Shown: positions 46,885 through 58,572, counted from the stretch's first letter. The stretch is DNA of 64,000 bases from Myotis daubentonii (GCF_963259705.1 NC_081842.1:34995796-35059795), one strand, 5' to 3'. The notes: generated by a model from the sequence alone, not told the origin. Translations and numbers: made by a program.

Positions 46885-47290
46885 ATTAAATACATTGGGG
46901 GTATATATACATAATGGAAAATTACGCAGTGATGAGAATGAAATAACTACAACCACATAACAAATCTCAAAACATGTTGAGTGGAAGAAGTCAGAAAAGA
47001 AAAAGTCTATATTGTAGCATTCCATATCTTTTATAAAGTTAAAAAAAAACATGCAAAAGTGATCTCTGGCTTAGTATCTGGATGAATGGTTACCATTGGG
47101 AGGAGATAGTGACTAGAAAAGGCCAAGGTGGGCTGTTAGGGAGTGTGATAACAGCCCACCTTGCCTCTTGACCTGGATGGTGATAATAAGGGTTTATACA
47201 GTTTGTGAAAAATTATTAAGCTAGAATTTTATGATTCATACAATTTTTATTTACATTATAATTTACTTAAATATTTAATAAAATAACTAC
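46885..47290 (+). repeat. Old L1 (L1M-type), sense, part 2
   Basis: 'gatgagaatgaaataactac', 'aatctcaaaacatgttgagt', 'gaatggttaccattgggag' and 'ggtggtgataataagggtt' continue the L1M 3' region interrupted by the younger L1. Confidence 0.75.
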
Positions 47291-47418
47291 AAAGAATTAA
47301 TTGAAACTAAGTTAATAAATCCCCTGAAGATCTACTTAAGGTATAATTTAAATTTAATGATTATACATATTGGATAAAACTCAAGAATTCCCAAACTTTC
47401 TCCCTTGAGCTGATTTTA

Positions 47419-47641
47419 CTTTACTTTTTTAATACTTTTATTGATTTCAGAGAGGAAGGGAGAGAGAGATAGAGATAGGAACATCAATGATGAGAGAGAA
47501 TCACTGATTGGCTGCCTCCTGCACACCCCACACTGGGGATCGAGCCCACAACCGGGGCATGTGCCCTGACTGGGAATTGAACCTGGGACCCTTCAGTCCA
47601 CAGGCCGATGCTCTATCCACTGAGCCAAACCAGCTAGGGCT
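47419..47641 (-). repeat. Ves SINE with target duplication
   Basis: Complement of Ves: 'ttattgatttcagagagga', 'aatgatgagagagaatcac', 'cacactggggatcgagcc', 'gaattgaacctgggaccc', 'gagccaaaccagctagggc'. The word 'ccttgag(c/t)tgatttta' flanks it (47403-47418 and 47642-47657). Confidence 0.95.
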
Positions 47642-47699
47642 CCTTGAGTTGATTTTAAATCCACAAACATTTTTGTATGATTCCCATGGCTACTTTCTT

Positions 47700-48200
47700 T
47701 TGTAGTCTAAAAAAATTCCTTCACAATTTCTTCCCATTCATTCTGCTGTGTGTACAAGAAATGCACCTTTCATTGATCAACTTCATTCTCCATTATGTCA
47801 ACCATTTTCTCTCTACTGACCCTCTCCCCTTGGCATATCAACCTGTCTAAGTTTCTTCTATCTACAAATACAAAATACTCCTCTTTGCTTCTCAGTTCCC
47901 TCTACCTAGTACACTATTGTCCAGGTAGAAAAATACTTTTTCTATACCTTCTTATGCTGAGTATTTTGAGGCCTGCAAATGAAACTGACAAATGACAGAT
48001 TAGCAAGAGACTATATTATATATAAATATAAATTTCTTTTCTTTCATAGCCAGGCATCCTCGGTCCCATATCATCACTTCCCAAACACAACTCCTATGGC
48101 AACACATAACTCCATGAAGTTTGTTTTCTCTAAGGTCACAAGAAGCCTTGATATTGCAATTAGCTTTAGCATCATTCCCTGAGGCATTTCACACTATTGA
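47700..48200 (+). repeat. L2 LINE fragment
   Basis: 'aaggtcacaagaagccttga' and 'ccctgaggcatttcacact' match L2 ORF2 words ('aaggtcaccaatgacctcca', 'cagcagcatttgacact'). The rest is C/T-rich and diverged. Confidence 0.5.
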
Positions 48201-48204
48201 TATT

Positions 48205-48855
48205 TATTTTAGCAGTAGAGCTAAACTGTCTGGAATTCATAAGTCATCGGGGTACTGGAAAATGGTATGTGTGTGTGAGGGTGGGGGGGGGGATTTAATC
48301 CTATGTAATCATTTAAGCCACAGCATTAGGTTACATTTTCTTTAGGTAAAAATAAATTCCATTCCTTTGATTTCTCCCTTATATTAATTACATTATATAT
48401 AGATTGATTTTATTATTTTATAGGTAGGTTATATCTACTGTGAAGCTAACTTTTGCATGATAAAGACAGCATTAAAAGTATTTGTTAAAAAGGGGAGCCA
48501 TTGGATATGATAGTCTGAGAACCATTGGTATAATGTGTAGACCAGCCACTCTGTTTAGTGAGGGTCAAGAGATGCTCCCTGCCTGGCCAGGACCAAAATC
48601 CAGTTTCACAAATAATCCATAATGATAGACAGAAGCAAAACTTACTCATAAAATAGTCTCACTTTAAAGCTGATCAGTCTCTTCAGTGTCCCAAATACTT
48701 CAGTTTTCTGGTGCCTAAGGTATGGTCCTAAGAGATATTTGCAAAATCTCCAGTAATTTTGATCTCTTGCCCCATTCTTGTCTACCATCAACTCTCATGT
48801 TCTGCTATAGGTAGAGGCTAAACTCAGTTTAACTCAGGCATTTAAACTGTCCACT
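48205..48855. other. Unassigned; G run at 48280-48292
   Basis: No gene or repeat recognised apart from a GGGTGGGGGGGGGG tract. Confidence 0.5.
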
Positions 48856-48871
48856 ATTAAGAAAAGGAGGA

Positions 48872-50243
48872 GAGTGGCCTTCACCTCTCCCTGTCATGGC
48901 CTGTGCTCCTTTGTGATATTTGTGTATTCCAAAAAGGGGGAAACATCTAGCAAAAATGTCACTTTGCCTGCTGTGTTCAAGGCTCACATTCGACCAGATA
49001 TTGGGAACTTCATTCACACCAACTTGAGCAAAAACAATAGACAGCCCTATGCTGTCAGTGAATTGGCAGGGCATCAAACCAGTACCATGTCCTGGAGTAC
49101 TGGCAGAGCTGTGGCTCGAATTCCCAGAATCTGAGATGGTGGAACTCATCGTTCTGGCAGGGTGCTTTTGGAAATACGTGTGTGGGGGCCACATGTTTGC
49201 ATCGACCAAAACCTGGCGCCATTGGCACCGCAGAGTGAACACAACACAGAAACGATATGCCATCTGCTTTGTCCTAGCTGCTCAGGCCTTACCAGCACTG
49301 GTCATGTCTAAAGGCTACCGTACTGAGAAAGTTCCTGAACTTCCTTTGGTGGTGGAAGATAAAGTTAAAGGCTACAAGAAAACTGAGAAGGCCGTTTTGC
49401 TTCTTAAGAAACTTAAGGTCTGGAATGATACAAAAAAAGGTCTATGCCTCTCAGCGAATGAGGGCTGGCAAGGGCAAAATGAGAAATGTTGTACCCAGCA
49501 CAGGGGACCTTGCATCATCTATAATGAGAACAACGGTATGTATCATCAAAGCCTTCAGAAACATCCCTCGAATTACTCTGCTTAATGTCAGCAAACTGAC
49601 CATTTTGAAACTTGCACCTGGAGGGCATGTGGGCCGTTTCTGCATTTGGACTGAAAGTGCTTTCTGCAAGTTAGATGAGCTGCATGGCACTTGGCATAGA
49701 GCTATCTCCTCAAGAGTAGCTACAGCCTTCCCATGCTCAATACAGACCTTAGTAGAATCTTGAAACGCCCAGAAACCCAAAGAGCCCTCCGAGCTCCACG
49801 CAAGAAGATTCACCGCGGAGTCCTGAAGAGGAATCCACGGAAAACCCTGAGGATCATGTTGAAGCTACTAAACCCGTATGCAAAGACCATGCCCCGGAAC
49901 ACCATTCTTCACCCGGCCAGGAACCACAAGCTTCGGGTGGAAAAAGCAGCTGCGGCACTAGAAGCCAAATCAGATGAGAAGGGGGTTCCAGGCAAAAAGC
50001 CTGTGGTCGGGAAGAAAGGAAAGAAGGCTGTCGGCATCAAGAAGCAGAAGAAGCCTTTGGTGGGGAAAGAGGCTGCAGCTACCAAGAAGCCAGCAGCTGA
50101 GAAGCCGGCAGAAAAGAAACCCACCACAGAAGAAAAGAAGCCAGCGGCATAAACTTAAATTTGTTTATTCCATGAAAGTCAAATCACTTTGGACAGCGGA
50201 TTCAATTTTGAATAAAAATATGATCAAAGACAAAAAAAAAAAA
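48872..50243 (+). pseudogene. RPL4P: Processed pseudogene of ribosomal protein L4
   Basis: The parent gene encodes the large-subunit protein uL4, which lines the ribosome exit tunnel. Conserved blocks appear in order: 'SELAGHQTS', '[10 protein letters not shown]', 'FASTKTW', '[10 protein letters not shown]', '[11 protein letters not shown]', '[11 protein letters not shown]', 'GKGKMRN', '[19 protein letters not shown]', 'RAPRKKIHR' and the Lys/Ala-rich tail '[12 protein letters not shown]' ending at TAA 50150-50152. There are no introns, and an AATAAA-type signal (about 50210) and an A-tract (50232-50244) follow, so it is a retrocopy. The start codon is at 48896. A frameshift near the start, a stop at 49132 and further frameshifts near 49435 and 49735 kill the frame. 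Flanking 'aagaaaggagga'-like words (48858 and 50260) are a probable target duplication. Confidence 0.95.
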
Positions 50244-50357
50244 AGAAAGAAAAGAAAGGAAGAAAGGAGGATCATTTCTGGTGGCTTGTTAAATTATTTT
50301 CTTGGTGGTGAAGGATGTGTGACAGTAATACATCAAGCACAGATCTAAAAACTTTGG

Positions 50358-50490
50358 TATATTCCCTCATTTTATCCCTGCTATGGAGGAAATACATATT
50401 ACCATATCCATTTTACAGGTGAGGAAATTTAGGCACAGAAAAGTTCATTTGAATTTGGCAAAATAATTCAATTGCAAATATGAATTGCCA
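50358..50490 (-). repeat. MIR SINE fragment, antisense
   Basis: 'accatatccattttacaggt' and 'gaggaaatttaggcacag' are the complement of the MIR 'cctcatctgtaaaatggg' core. Confidence 0.65.
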
Positions 50491-50494
50491 ATGT

Positions 50495-52330
50495 CTTACT
50501 TACGTCTAGGAAAATTCAACCTAAGTATGAGACTCAACGTTATATAGACATCTAACACAAACTGTATATTGGTGTAGGAGGAGTCTTCCTAAATTATGGT
50601 TCAATATCAGATGTTGCTGAGACTATATTCCCATGAAATGGGGGTATAAGACATAGCTGACCCTATCAAACTCAATTTCTGTTTGTTGATTTTTTTTTTC
50701 TTTGCAGAATTTTTGTTTAACAGTCTGGATGAAAGCATGCCTCATAGTATGTGTATCTATTTTCAAAAGGAAAGAATCTGAACAGAGGCACTTCAGTAGC
50801 TCTATGAATGGCTTCGGGAAGAATCATTTTTCTTTTTCAGCTTCAGATAGGGATCCAAAAGAGAGGTTAGCAGAAAACTACAGTCTTAACCATACAGAGT
50901 GACTATTCAAGTAACTACTTTCATCATTAAGATCCTTGAAAAGTTATTTCATTTTTCAGACAATTATTTTTTCTCAGTATTATAACTTTTTAAAAAACTT
51001 ATATACTTAAATAACTTTTGTACATTAGATGATATTTTAACATTATGGGTTCTGCAAAGGCACACTAACCTACTTGTCACAAGATTGTCTAGTGAGAGAA
51101 TATCTTATGAACAAATTTGAATTGTACACTATGTTTGGATATACTAAAAATAAGTGAAATAATATCTTCTTTGATATTTTTTGGTCAATTGTGAACTTGG
51201 ACTATTGACAAGTATTTTGTACCACGCACATTTTGGCTCTATTTTGCCCTGAATACCTCTGTCCTAAAACTTTTTGTCTGAGCTATAACTTAACTGAAGT
51301 TTTATGTAAAGTATCCATGAGCGTTAGAAGGACTGAAAAAAGAAAGGTTTTAAAATGGTATAAAAAGGAGAAAATCATCACAAAAAAATGCTATAAAAAG
51401 GAAAGTATACCTGCCAAAGAATGAGTCTCTTGTACCCATTCTCTTCACTCTACTATTCACCATCTTTTATTAAATCTCTCTCCTTCTATTGGCAGGTGCA
51501 ATAAATGGTAGTTACATTACGTTTTGGTACAAACTGTGTTTACCTTCATTTTTTTATTATTACTTATATTACCTCATTTTTGTTGTTTAATTGAGAAATG
51601 TTTTTCTATCTGTGAACATTTTTTGGCTACCTTGAATTGAAATGGAACACATCATAAAATTTCTCATTTAAACCAACAGTAAAATTGTTTAATTTAAGAT
51701 CCTTTATATTACAGTTTTCAGAAAAAATTGAAGTTGCTTCAGTACATAAGAAGAATAGATGTATTTTGACTTCTAAACCTAAACTCAAATTTGCTTCTCC
51801 TCAACCCAACCAGGGCTATATCTACAGAGCTCCCTACTAACCCTCAGGCCTTAGTACAAAATGAATCTTGGAGAAGTCCTACTGATTTGACCTGGAGAGC
51901 AATTGTGATTCAGTCCATTATTCCCACGTAGAGAACAAGTGAAAAGAAGCTTTCCTGTAAATATGACACCAGTTGAACATTTTCTCTCTTGTTATCTAAC
52001 AATTACAGTTAAGAATTCCTGGCAGTATCTTGTAAATTACATCATACCTATCATGATTTTGATAAATTAAGGAATGGATAAGTAGAGGAATTTGGGTACA
52101 AATTAATATTGACACTGACAAATCTCCTTGTGCTTGTTAATGAAAGTGAAGAGTATAAAGTATTCTAAAAGCTATAAAAAATGAGAATACAAAAGCTTGA
52201 CAAATTTCTCCTCTGTGATTGAATGTTTTTCTTTCATCCCTCCATACTACCTGCCTTCTCATACCTATTTTGAAATAAAAACATCAAGGGAAAACTAATC
52301 CATAATATACCAATATCAATGTATATAAGT
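50495..52330. other. Unassigned; no gene
   Basis: About 1.8 kb of AT-rich sequence without recognised repeats. Short open frames (50702-50902, 51233-51424) have no domain. Confidence 0.45.
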
Positions 52331-52335
52331 GGGCC

Positions 52336-52441
52336 TAAGTCAGCAGGCGGACATCCCCCAAGAGGTCCTGGGCTGCAAGAGGTCACAGGCCTGGCTAAGG
52401 GATCCCTCCTAATGCATGAATGTCATGCACCAGGCCTCTGA
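52336..52441 (+). mobile_element. Helitron 3' end fragment
   Basis: Plus-strand remnant with the 'ggcctggctaagggatccct' block, terminal hairpin region 'gcatgaatgtcatgcacc' and terminus CTGA (a CTRR variant) followed by T. The 5' portion is missing. Confidence 0.75.
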
Positions 52442-52505
52442 TACTATATAACACTGATTGCCTGCTTCTCTGTTCTTAGAATATCTATTTAAAAGGTGCT
52501 GGTTG

Positions 52506-52719
52506 ACCCTAACTGGTTTGGCTCAGTGGGTAGAGCATCAGCTGGTGACTGAAGGGTCCCAGGTTCTATTCTGGTCAAGGGCACATGCCCAGGTTGTGGG
52601 CTCAATCCCCAGTAGGGGACATGCAGGCAGCAGCTGGTCAATGAGTCTCTTTCATGATTGATGTTTCTATCTCTCTCTACCTCTCCCTTTCTCTCTGAAA
52701 TTAATAAAAATAAATAAAT
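52506..52719 (+). repeat. Ves SINE with target duplication
   Basis: 'ccctaactggtttggctcag' head, 'ggttctattctggtcaag' B-box region, 'gattgatgtttctatctctc' body and 'aattaataaaaataaat' tail. The word 'aaaag(g/a)tgctggttg' flanks it (52491-52505 and 52720-52734). Confidence 0.95.
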
Positions 52720-52876
52720 AAAAGATGCTGGTTGTTGAATGTGTACCAATGGAATACCATTAAAAAAGGAAATTTTAGACCAGAAAAAAAGAGGGGGTGT
52801 GAAAAGAAGTGAGAGTTTGGACCTTAAACAATAAGACCAATTAGTGGCAACCTGCCATTACAAGATTATTTCTAAA

Positions 52877-53399
52877 CTAGAGGCTTGGTGCACGAAAATT
52901 CATGCACTGGAGGGGGGTCCCTCAGCCTGGCCTGCCCCCTCTCACAGTCCGGGAGCCCTCAGGGGCAGAAGGCGACCCGGCGATCAGGGGAAGGTGACAC
53001 CTTCATCACACCTCTGCTGCTGCCACTGCTGGCAGTGCAAGCCTTGGCCAGTCCTGGTTACTGAGCCTTGAGTCAGCCCTGGGTGGCTGGGGGGGTTGAG
53101 GGGACTGGGGAACTCCGGAGGCAGGTGCATGGCAAGGCCGGGATGGACCCGGTCTTGCCACACGCCTGCCACGCCAGTGGGGCTGAGGGGACTGGGCACT
53201 GCATCTTGTGGCTGTGGGCGCTGCCATCTTTGAGGGCGTGGCAGTCAATTAGCATATTCCCTTCTTATTGGCTGTGGGTGCCGCCATCTTTGAGGGCAGG
53301 GCAGACAATTAGCATATTCCCTCCTTATTGGCTACGGGCACTGCCATCTTTGCAATGGCGTGAGGGTCAATTAGCATGTTCCCTCTTTATTAGATAGGA
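52877..53399 (-). mobile_element. Helitron with tripled 5' end
   Basis: The left terminus is A|CTAGAGGCTTGGTGCACGA with hairpin. The right terminus is '...attagataggA|T' (complement of TCCTATCTAATAAAG). Near the 5' end a roughly 60-bp unit containing 'gccatctttgagggc' and 'caattagcatattccct' is repeated three times (53210-53269, 53270-53329, 53330-53392). The GC-rich interior carries overlapping frames on both strands without a domain. Confidence 0.92.
53210..53392 (-). repeat. Three tandem copies of a Helitron 5' end
   Basis: Two 60-bp units and a final 63-bp unit each carry the 5'-proximal block 'caattagcat(a/g)ttccct' plus a TTATT run. Identity between units 1 and 2 is high by eye. Confidence 0.9.
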
Positions 53400-53673
53400 T
53401 AGGGAGTGTGTTGACCAACAGAGACAATCCTAGGGTCTACAGATAGTGGAAAGCTAATAAGCAGAAATAGACCTTGCAAGTACTGAATCCAGAGTAACTT
53501 TGGGAAAGCAGACTTCTAGTTACTCAGAAAAGTGCCCTGCTCAGCTGTAAGGAAGATAGGGAAGACAAACCTGACCTCACACATGGGCAAAGTAAAGGAA
53601 CTCTGTCTCCAGTGCCTAATTTTTGGGTCTACTCATAGATACTGAAATGAATATTAACTTTATTAGATTAGAC

Positions 53674-53896
53674 CAGCTGTGGGCAAACTACGGCCCGCGG
53701 GCCGGATCCGGCCCATTTGAAATGAATAAAACTAAAAAAAAAAAAAAAAAAAAAAGACCGTACCCTTTTATGTAATGATGTTTACTTTGAATTTATATTA
53801 GTTCACACAAACACTCCATCCATGCTTTTGTTCCGGCCCTCCGGTCCAGTTTAAGAACCCATTGTGGCCCTCAAGTCAAAAGTTTGCCCACCCTTG
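53674..53896 (-). mobile_element. Young hAT MITE with perfect 8-bp duplication
   Basis: Ends CAGCTGTGGGCAAACTACGG and AAGTTTGCCCACCCTTG form terminal inverted repeats. Subterminal 'ggcccgcgggccggat' is palindromic. A 22-A run is internal. The exact 8-mer 'gattagac' flanks it (53666-53673 and 53897-53904). At 223 bp it is non-autonomous. Strand is arbitrary. Confidence 0.93.
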
Positions 53897-53915
53897 GATT
53901 AGACCATCAAATAGA

Positions 53916-54523
53916 TCTATATATATAAAAAGACTGCTACTATAACAGCCTTAAAGACCTAACAACCAGTTGCTATGATGCCCACTGTGGCCAGAGAACC
54001 AACCCGATCAGGGGATGGAACCGGGGGCCAATCTTGTGCCCTTCCCCCGTGCCAGCCTGCCCCTGATCGTACTCTCCCACCCTGATCAAGAATGGGGCCT
54101 GTCAGCCAAATGCCTCCTCCTTTCCCCCAGGCCAGCTGTGCTCCCAATCAGCTGTCCCTGATCACACCCCCTCAACTCAATAGGGGGCAGGGCTGGGCGG
54201 CCAACCACCAATGGCCTCTCCTCCAGGCCACTGACCCCTGATTGGTACCCCCCACCCACCCCATTTGGGGGCTGGGCTGGCCGGCCTACCACTCACAGAC
54301 CCTCCCCATTGCCTGCCCCACTCCCAATCCGCCCCCCAACCCCAACCGCCCGTGGCCCCTTCCCCTAGCTGGTCCAGCTCTGATCAGGCCCCTGATCTGG
54401 GCCCGCCAGCCAGCCAACCTCCTGCTATCTCCTCCTCCTGACAGGCCCAGCCCCAATCCACCCTGATTGTGGCCGGGCTGGCTGGACCCCACCCATGTAC
54501 AAATTCGTGCACTGGGCCTCTGG
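53916..54523 (+). mobile_element. Helitron (HeliBat-type), 608 bp, complete ends
   Basis: Starts A|TCTATATATATAAAAAGAC and contains the 5' block 'caaccagttgctatgatg'. The interior is C-rich and repetitive (GGCC/CCCTGATC units, 54020-54480). The 3' end has hairpin 'acaaattcgtgcactgggcc' and terminus CTGG followed by T. It begins only 20 bases after a hAT insertion. No coding content is recognised. Confidence 0.92.
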
Positions 54524-54609
54524 TATAATGATAATGGTAACTGCTTTATTAGCAGGCACTATTCTGTTTTATTTTTTCATATCACTAAACATTATTTTAT
54601 TAATTTGCT

Positions 54610-54740
54610 TATTAAAATACAATTTCCATGAGAGGAGGGAATTTTGCTGTCTTATTTACCTCTGTATCTTCAGTGCCTGGAAGAGGAACTGACAAAGAAC
54701 AGAGGTTCATTAAACAAATATTTCTTAGGTAACTGACTGA
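54610..54740 (+). repeat. L2 LINE 3' end
   Basis: 'ccatgagaggagggaatttt', 'tgtatcttcagtgcctgga' and 'gttcattaaacaaatattt' are the L2 3' terminus. Confidence 0.7.
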
Positions 54741-54744
54741 TGGA

Positions 54745-55160
54745 ATTGATTAACTCATTAGTGGTGGACAAGTACCCCATAGACTCTTCCTAAGCCTTGG
54801 GAAAAAGAGGATAAACAGAGGTGTTTGGAATAAGTGTAAAATAGAAATGTTTCATGCTTATAAAAAAAGAGGAGAAGCAGCCTCAACCTTGCCGTGTCAC
54901 TGAGATGGAGATGGGTGCTAACAGTTTCACTGCCTTCAGAAAAATCATTACCTGGCCCAGCCACAATACAGTGGGTTTGACTGATTTACCAGTCTCAGGA
55001 AAGAATAAGCATGTCCTGAGTCAGAAAAACATAGGGGCTCAGTGCAATACTTATTGATAGCCTCAACCACTTTAAGAGAGAAAAGCTGGATTAGGAAAAA
55101 AGGAAGGAGCCAGGGTGTGAATGACTAGAGAAGTGATCCTATTTGTACTATTTCATAGGA
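54745..55160. other. Unassigned
   Basis: No gene or repeat recognised. Confidence 0.5.
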
Positions 55161-55162
55161 GA

Positions 55163-55594
55163 CTAGAGGCCTGATGCATGAAATTCAAGCGGATGTGGGG
55201 GAGGTCCCTCAGCCCAGCCTGCGCCCTCTTGCAATTTGGGACCTCTCACTCCTAACTGCCCACCTGCTCCCACCTTACTTCCCGCCTACTTACTCCTTAC
55301 TGCTTGGCTCGCCACTCCTTACTGCCTGCCTGCTCACTCCTCACCACTTGGCTCTCCGCTCCTTAGTGCTGCCACAGATGCAGGAGAGGCTCCCACCACC
55401 ACCGTTGCGCTCACCAGCCATAAGCCTGGCTTGTGGCTGAGTGACGCTCCTGTTGTGGGAGTGCACTGACCACCAGGGAACAGCTCCTGCATTGAGCGTC
55501 TGCCCCCTGGTGGTCAGTGCACGTCAAAGCGACCGGTTTTCTGGTCATTCTGGTCATTCCACCATAATAGTCCCTGGGCTTTTATATACATAGA
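55163..55594 (-). mobile_element. Helitron (HeliBat-type)
   Basis: Left terminus CTAGAGGCCTGATGCATGAA (3' end, minus strand). The interior holds decayed CTCCTTACTGCC-type tandem units (55245-55370). The right side has 'gtctgccccctggtggtcag', 'aagcgaccggttttctgg' and '...tacatagA|T', the 5' end. Its right half is closely related to the 5' block at 15736-15836. Confidence 0.92.
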
Positions 55595-55599
55595 TGCTC

Positions 55600-56165
55600 A
55601 TATTAAAGCCATAACAAGCACCAAACTGGTACCCTGTTAGGAAATGGAAGTGATTTGGGAAATATTAGAATTCTTGAAATTATTGGTTGAGGGCTTTCAC
55701 TAGAGACAATTTGCACTTCTACTGTTTTCTTTTTAGTATGTTATCAGTATTGATTGATTTTTTAATCCCCACATGCTGAAGGACTGTGGGGTATACCTAT
55801 TAATTTAGTTATTCCTTGATGAGATGTGATCTAGGTTACTGATTCAAATCTCATAAATAACTTTAAAAATAATTTTTATTTAATGCAGAGAATTTTATTC
55901 ATTTTCTTCTTCTTCCCATGTCTTTTAAGTAGATGTGTAAAATAGCACCTGAGACATGGAAAATCAGAAACCTCAGGCATTTGTGTTAAATTTCCGACAC
56001 ATTGACTCGCTTTCAAAAAAGGCATAATCTTCCTCTTCTTTTCCTTACAAAATTAAGTGCACATGTTAAAAGGAAAGTTTTGTTTTGTTTATAACTTTGG
56101 AGAAACTATGAAGTAGCTTTTACCTTCTAAAACCAGAGAGGAGTTTTAGCCAACAATCTGAGATT
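55600..56165. other. Unassigned
   Basis: AT-rich, no recognised features. Confidence 0.5.
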
Positions 56166-56181
56166 AATACCTAGCTCAGGG

Positions 56182-56390
56182 CCTAACCGGTTTGGCTCAG
56201 TGGATAGAGCGTCGGCCTGCAGACTGAAGGGTCTCAGGTTCGATTCTGATCAAGGGCATGTGCCTTGATTGTGGGCACATCCCCAGTTGGAAGTGTGCAG
56301 GAGGCAGCTGATCAATGTTTGTCTCACATTGATGTTTCTAACTCTCTATCCCTTCCTCTCTGTAAAAAATCAATAAAATATATTAAAAAA
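56182..56390 (+). repeat. Ves SINE, well preserved, perfect 16-bp duplication
   Basis: A-box 'tggctcagtggatagagcg', B-box 'ggttcgattctgatcaag', body 'ttgatgtttctaactctc', 'aatcaataaaatatatt' and A-tail. The exact 16-mer 'aatacctagctcaggg' flanks it (56166-56181 and 56391-56406). It is one of the youngest SINEs here. Confidence 0.97.
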
Positions 56391-56409
56391 AATACCTAGC
56401 TCAGGGCTT

Positions 56410-57310
56410 AGTTACTACCTGGAGTCAATGTTCTAGTATCATTAGGCCACAAAGGCATTTCCTGCCCTGCTCCAAGAACACAATACCTGCAGAGTCCATG
56501 CCACCTGTGCTAGAATTCACATTTTTAATATAACTTTACCAAAGGTGAATGCTTAAAGATCAAATAATTTAATTCATGCTTCTCATCTTTCATACTTAGG
56601 CATACCCAAAATGCAGTTTCTTCTGGCATAGTACTCTGTTCTCTCATTTGAAGATCTACTCTGCCCGCACCAACCTACCCCCCATAATCCCTTGCACTTA
56701 CTCCATAGTTAATTATTCTTATCTGCATATTCAGTCTTATAAGAGAAAGTTATCTTTGTCTCCTTGCTCTAAAGTAATATCTCAAAGATAATTTTAAGCT
56801 GTTCATTGGGTACATATTTAAATTTCAATAGTTGTATTTTATTTTAATGTATATTAGAAAATATATATCAGTCGTTTTTGCACATTGACTTTTTTTCAAA
56901 AATGACAGAGGTGATAAGATGGTTTAAAGAAAATTATTGAGAAAAACAATAGTAAATGTAGAAAGTAGAAATGGCAAAAATCCAGAATGACTTCAGTGTC
57001 AGAAGTGCTACCTTAAGGTAATCCTGATTTTTATTGAAAACTCCAATTTCATTGTCACTTTCTCCAGGATGTGCTATGCTTTCTCTTCCATCCCAGCTAC
57101 CATAAGGCCAGGAGATGTCAGCTGCATTCTCTCATTATCTTTTCCAGATCTAGACTTTGTCTGTCTTCATTTAAAAACTGTCCTTTGAAGCTCACATCTT
57201 CAAACTATAATGCTCTATAAGCCCCGTCTTTTCACTGTGGACTATTGCCCTTCAGAACAGTCTCTTATAGACATAAAAAGCTTGAAAATCCAGCTTACAA
57301 GCTTACACTC
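56410..57310. other. Unassigned; no gene
   Basis: C/T-rich segments around 56500-56720 and 57060-57200 could be old L2-type LINE, not secure. Confidence 0.4.

Positions 57311-57312
<2 letters not shown>

Positions 57313-57357
<45 letters not shown>
57313..57357. repeat. (GT)n microsatellite
   Basis: About 22 uninterrupted GT units. Confidence 0.97.
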
Positions 57358-57359
<2 letters not shown>

Positions 57360-57589
57360 ACTAATGAAAGTAATATATCTCCACTTGTGAAAATTTGGAA
57401 ACTATAGATTTTAACACTGTTTATCATTATTAATGATTTTTTAAAATACTGTTAATAACTGATATATTTCCCTTACATATCACTTTATTTATACCTTATT
57501 ATTAAGAGTCTTTATGTTATTAAGATGTCTGTCTTTATAGCATAATATAACTAATATAATATAGCCTATATATGTAATTCTTAATAGCC

Positions 57590-57780
57590 TAGTATAAGTA
57601 TCATCATTTAATCATCCTCTTATTGCTGGATACTTAGGTAGAAATGAACTTTCATTTTTGTGGACAAATGAACATCTTTGTGGACAATTTGTTATACCAG
57701 TTTGCATTACTCTACTGGACTAGATTCTCAGAAGAGCACTTACTAGGTCCAAGGTCATAAGAAATTTGAAGTGTAACTGG
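57590..57780 (-). repeat. Old L1 3' region, antisense
   Basis: 'gacaaatgaacatctttgtg', 'ctagattctcagaagagc' and 'tactaggtccaaggtcat' match the complement of the L1M 3' region. Confidence 0.6.
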
Positions 57781-57784
57781 ATAA

Positions 57785-58440
57785 ACTGAGGACTCCCAAG
57801 GGCATTCATAAAGAACATTAGGTGATTAGAAAGTGGCTAACAACCCAGCTTTGGTACTTTTGTTTCTAAAGCTATTCCATCTGCTATCAATCAGCCTTTT
57901 GTTATGCTGAGTGGGCCTTGAGATATCTGTATAGACTTTTTGAGAGATTCAGAGACACAGGGAGGAATGGAAGCTAAAGCAGAAGAGGAGAGCTATGTAA
58001 TAGTAACTGAGGGTAGTGAAAATTTGTGAGAATGAACAGGCATGGTTCAAGGAGATATAATGGGATTTAGGAAAAACCTTTTATATGGAGCCGACATTCT
58101 CTTTCACAAAAAGCTTATAATGTTTGTTCACACTCTGTCTTCAAGAAGTTCAGACAGGTCACATGGAAATTCACAGAGGCTGGTACACAAAGGCTTATAA
58201 ATGCAAACTTCAAAAGAATATCTGCAAAGCTTGCATGCTATGAATCTATAAAGTAGGTATCTGGGTTAAGGCTATAAGCTTTGGAACACAAAGAGCTATA
58301 AAAGAGGCTTTTAGCTGCTGCCTGGTGGTTTTAAATTGCAGGGGGTTGGGGGAGGGGGTAGTGGTGAAGGAGAAGGTGAGACTTGTGGAGAGTGGTGGAA
58401 TGATATTTTCCAAGTTTACATCTTAAGAACTAGCTACAAA
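57785..58440. other. Unassigned; G-rich patch at 58340-58380
   Basis: No gene recognised. The patch contains GGGGGTTGGGGGAGGGGG. Confidence 0.5.
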
Positions 58441-58444
58441 TATA

Positions 58445-58572
58445 CAGGGGTGAGCAAAAGTATGTTTGCAGTTGTTTGTATGGAAAACAATACAATAATT
58501 AATGAATGATAATACAAGAATAAACTCTGTTTTGAGAACTCACAAGTGTAAATCTACTTTTGCCCACCCCTG
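58445..58572. mobile_element. Mariner-type MITE, TA duplication
   Basis: Ends CAGGGGTGAGCAAAAGTATG and CTACTTTTGCCCACCCCTG are terminal inverted repeats about 20 bp long. TA flanks each side (58443-58444, 58573-58574). It is related to the element at 60080. Confidence 0.9.

Noticed and set aside
56182..56250. tRNA gene suggested by A and B boxes
   Set aside because: The boxes belong to the tRNA-derived head of a Ves SINE. The sequence does not continue into a tRNA cloverleaf and is flanked by a SINE body and duplication.
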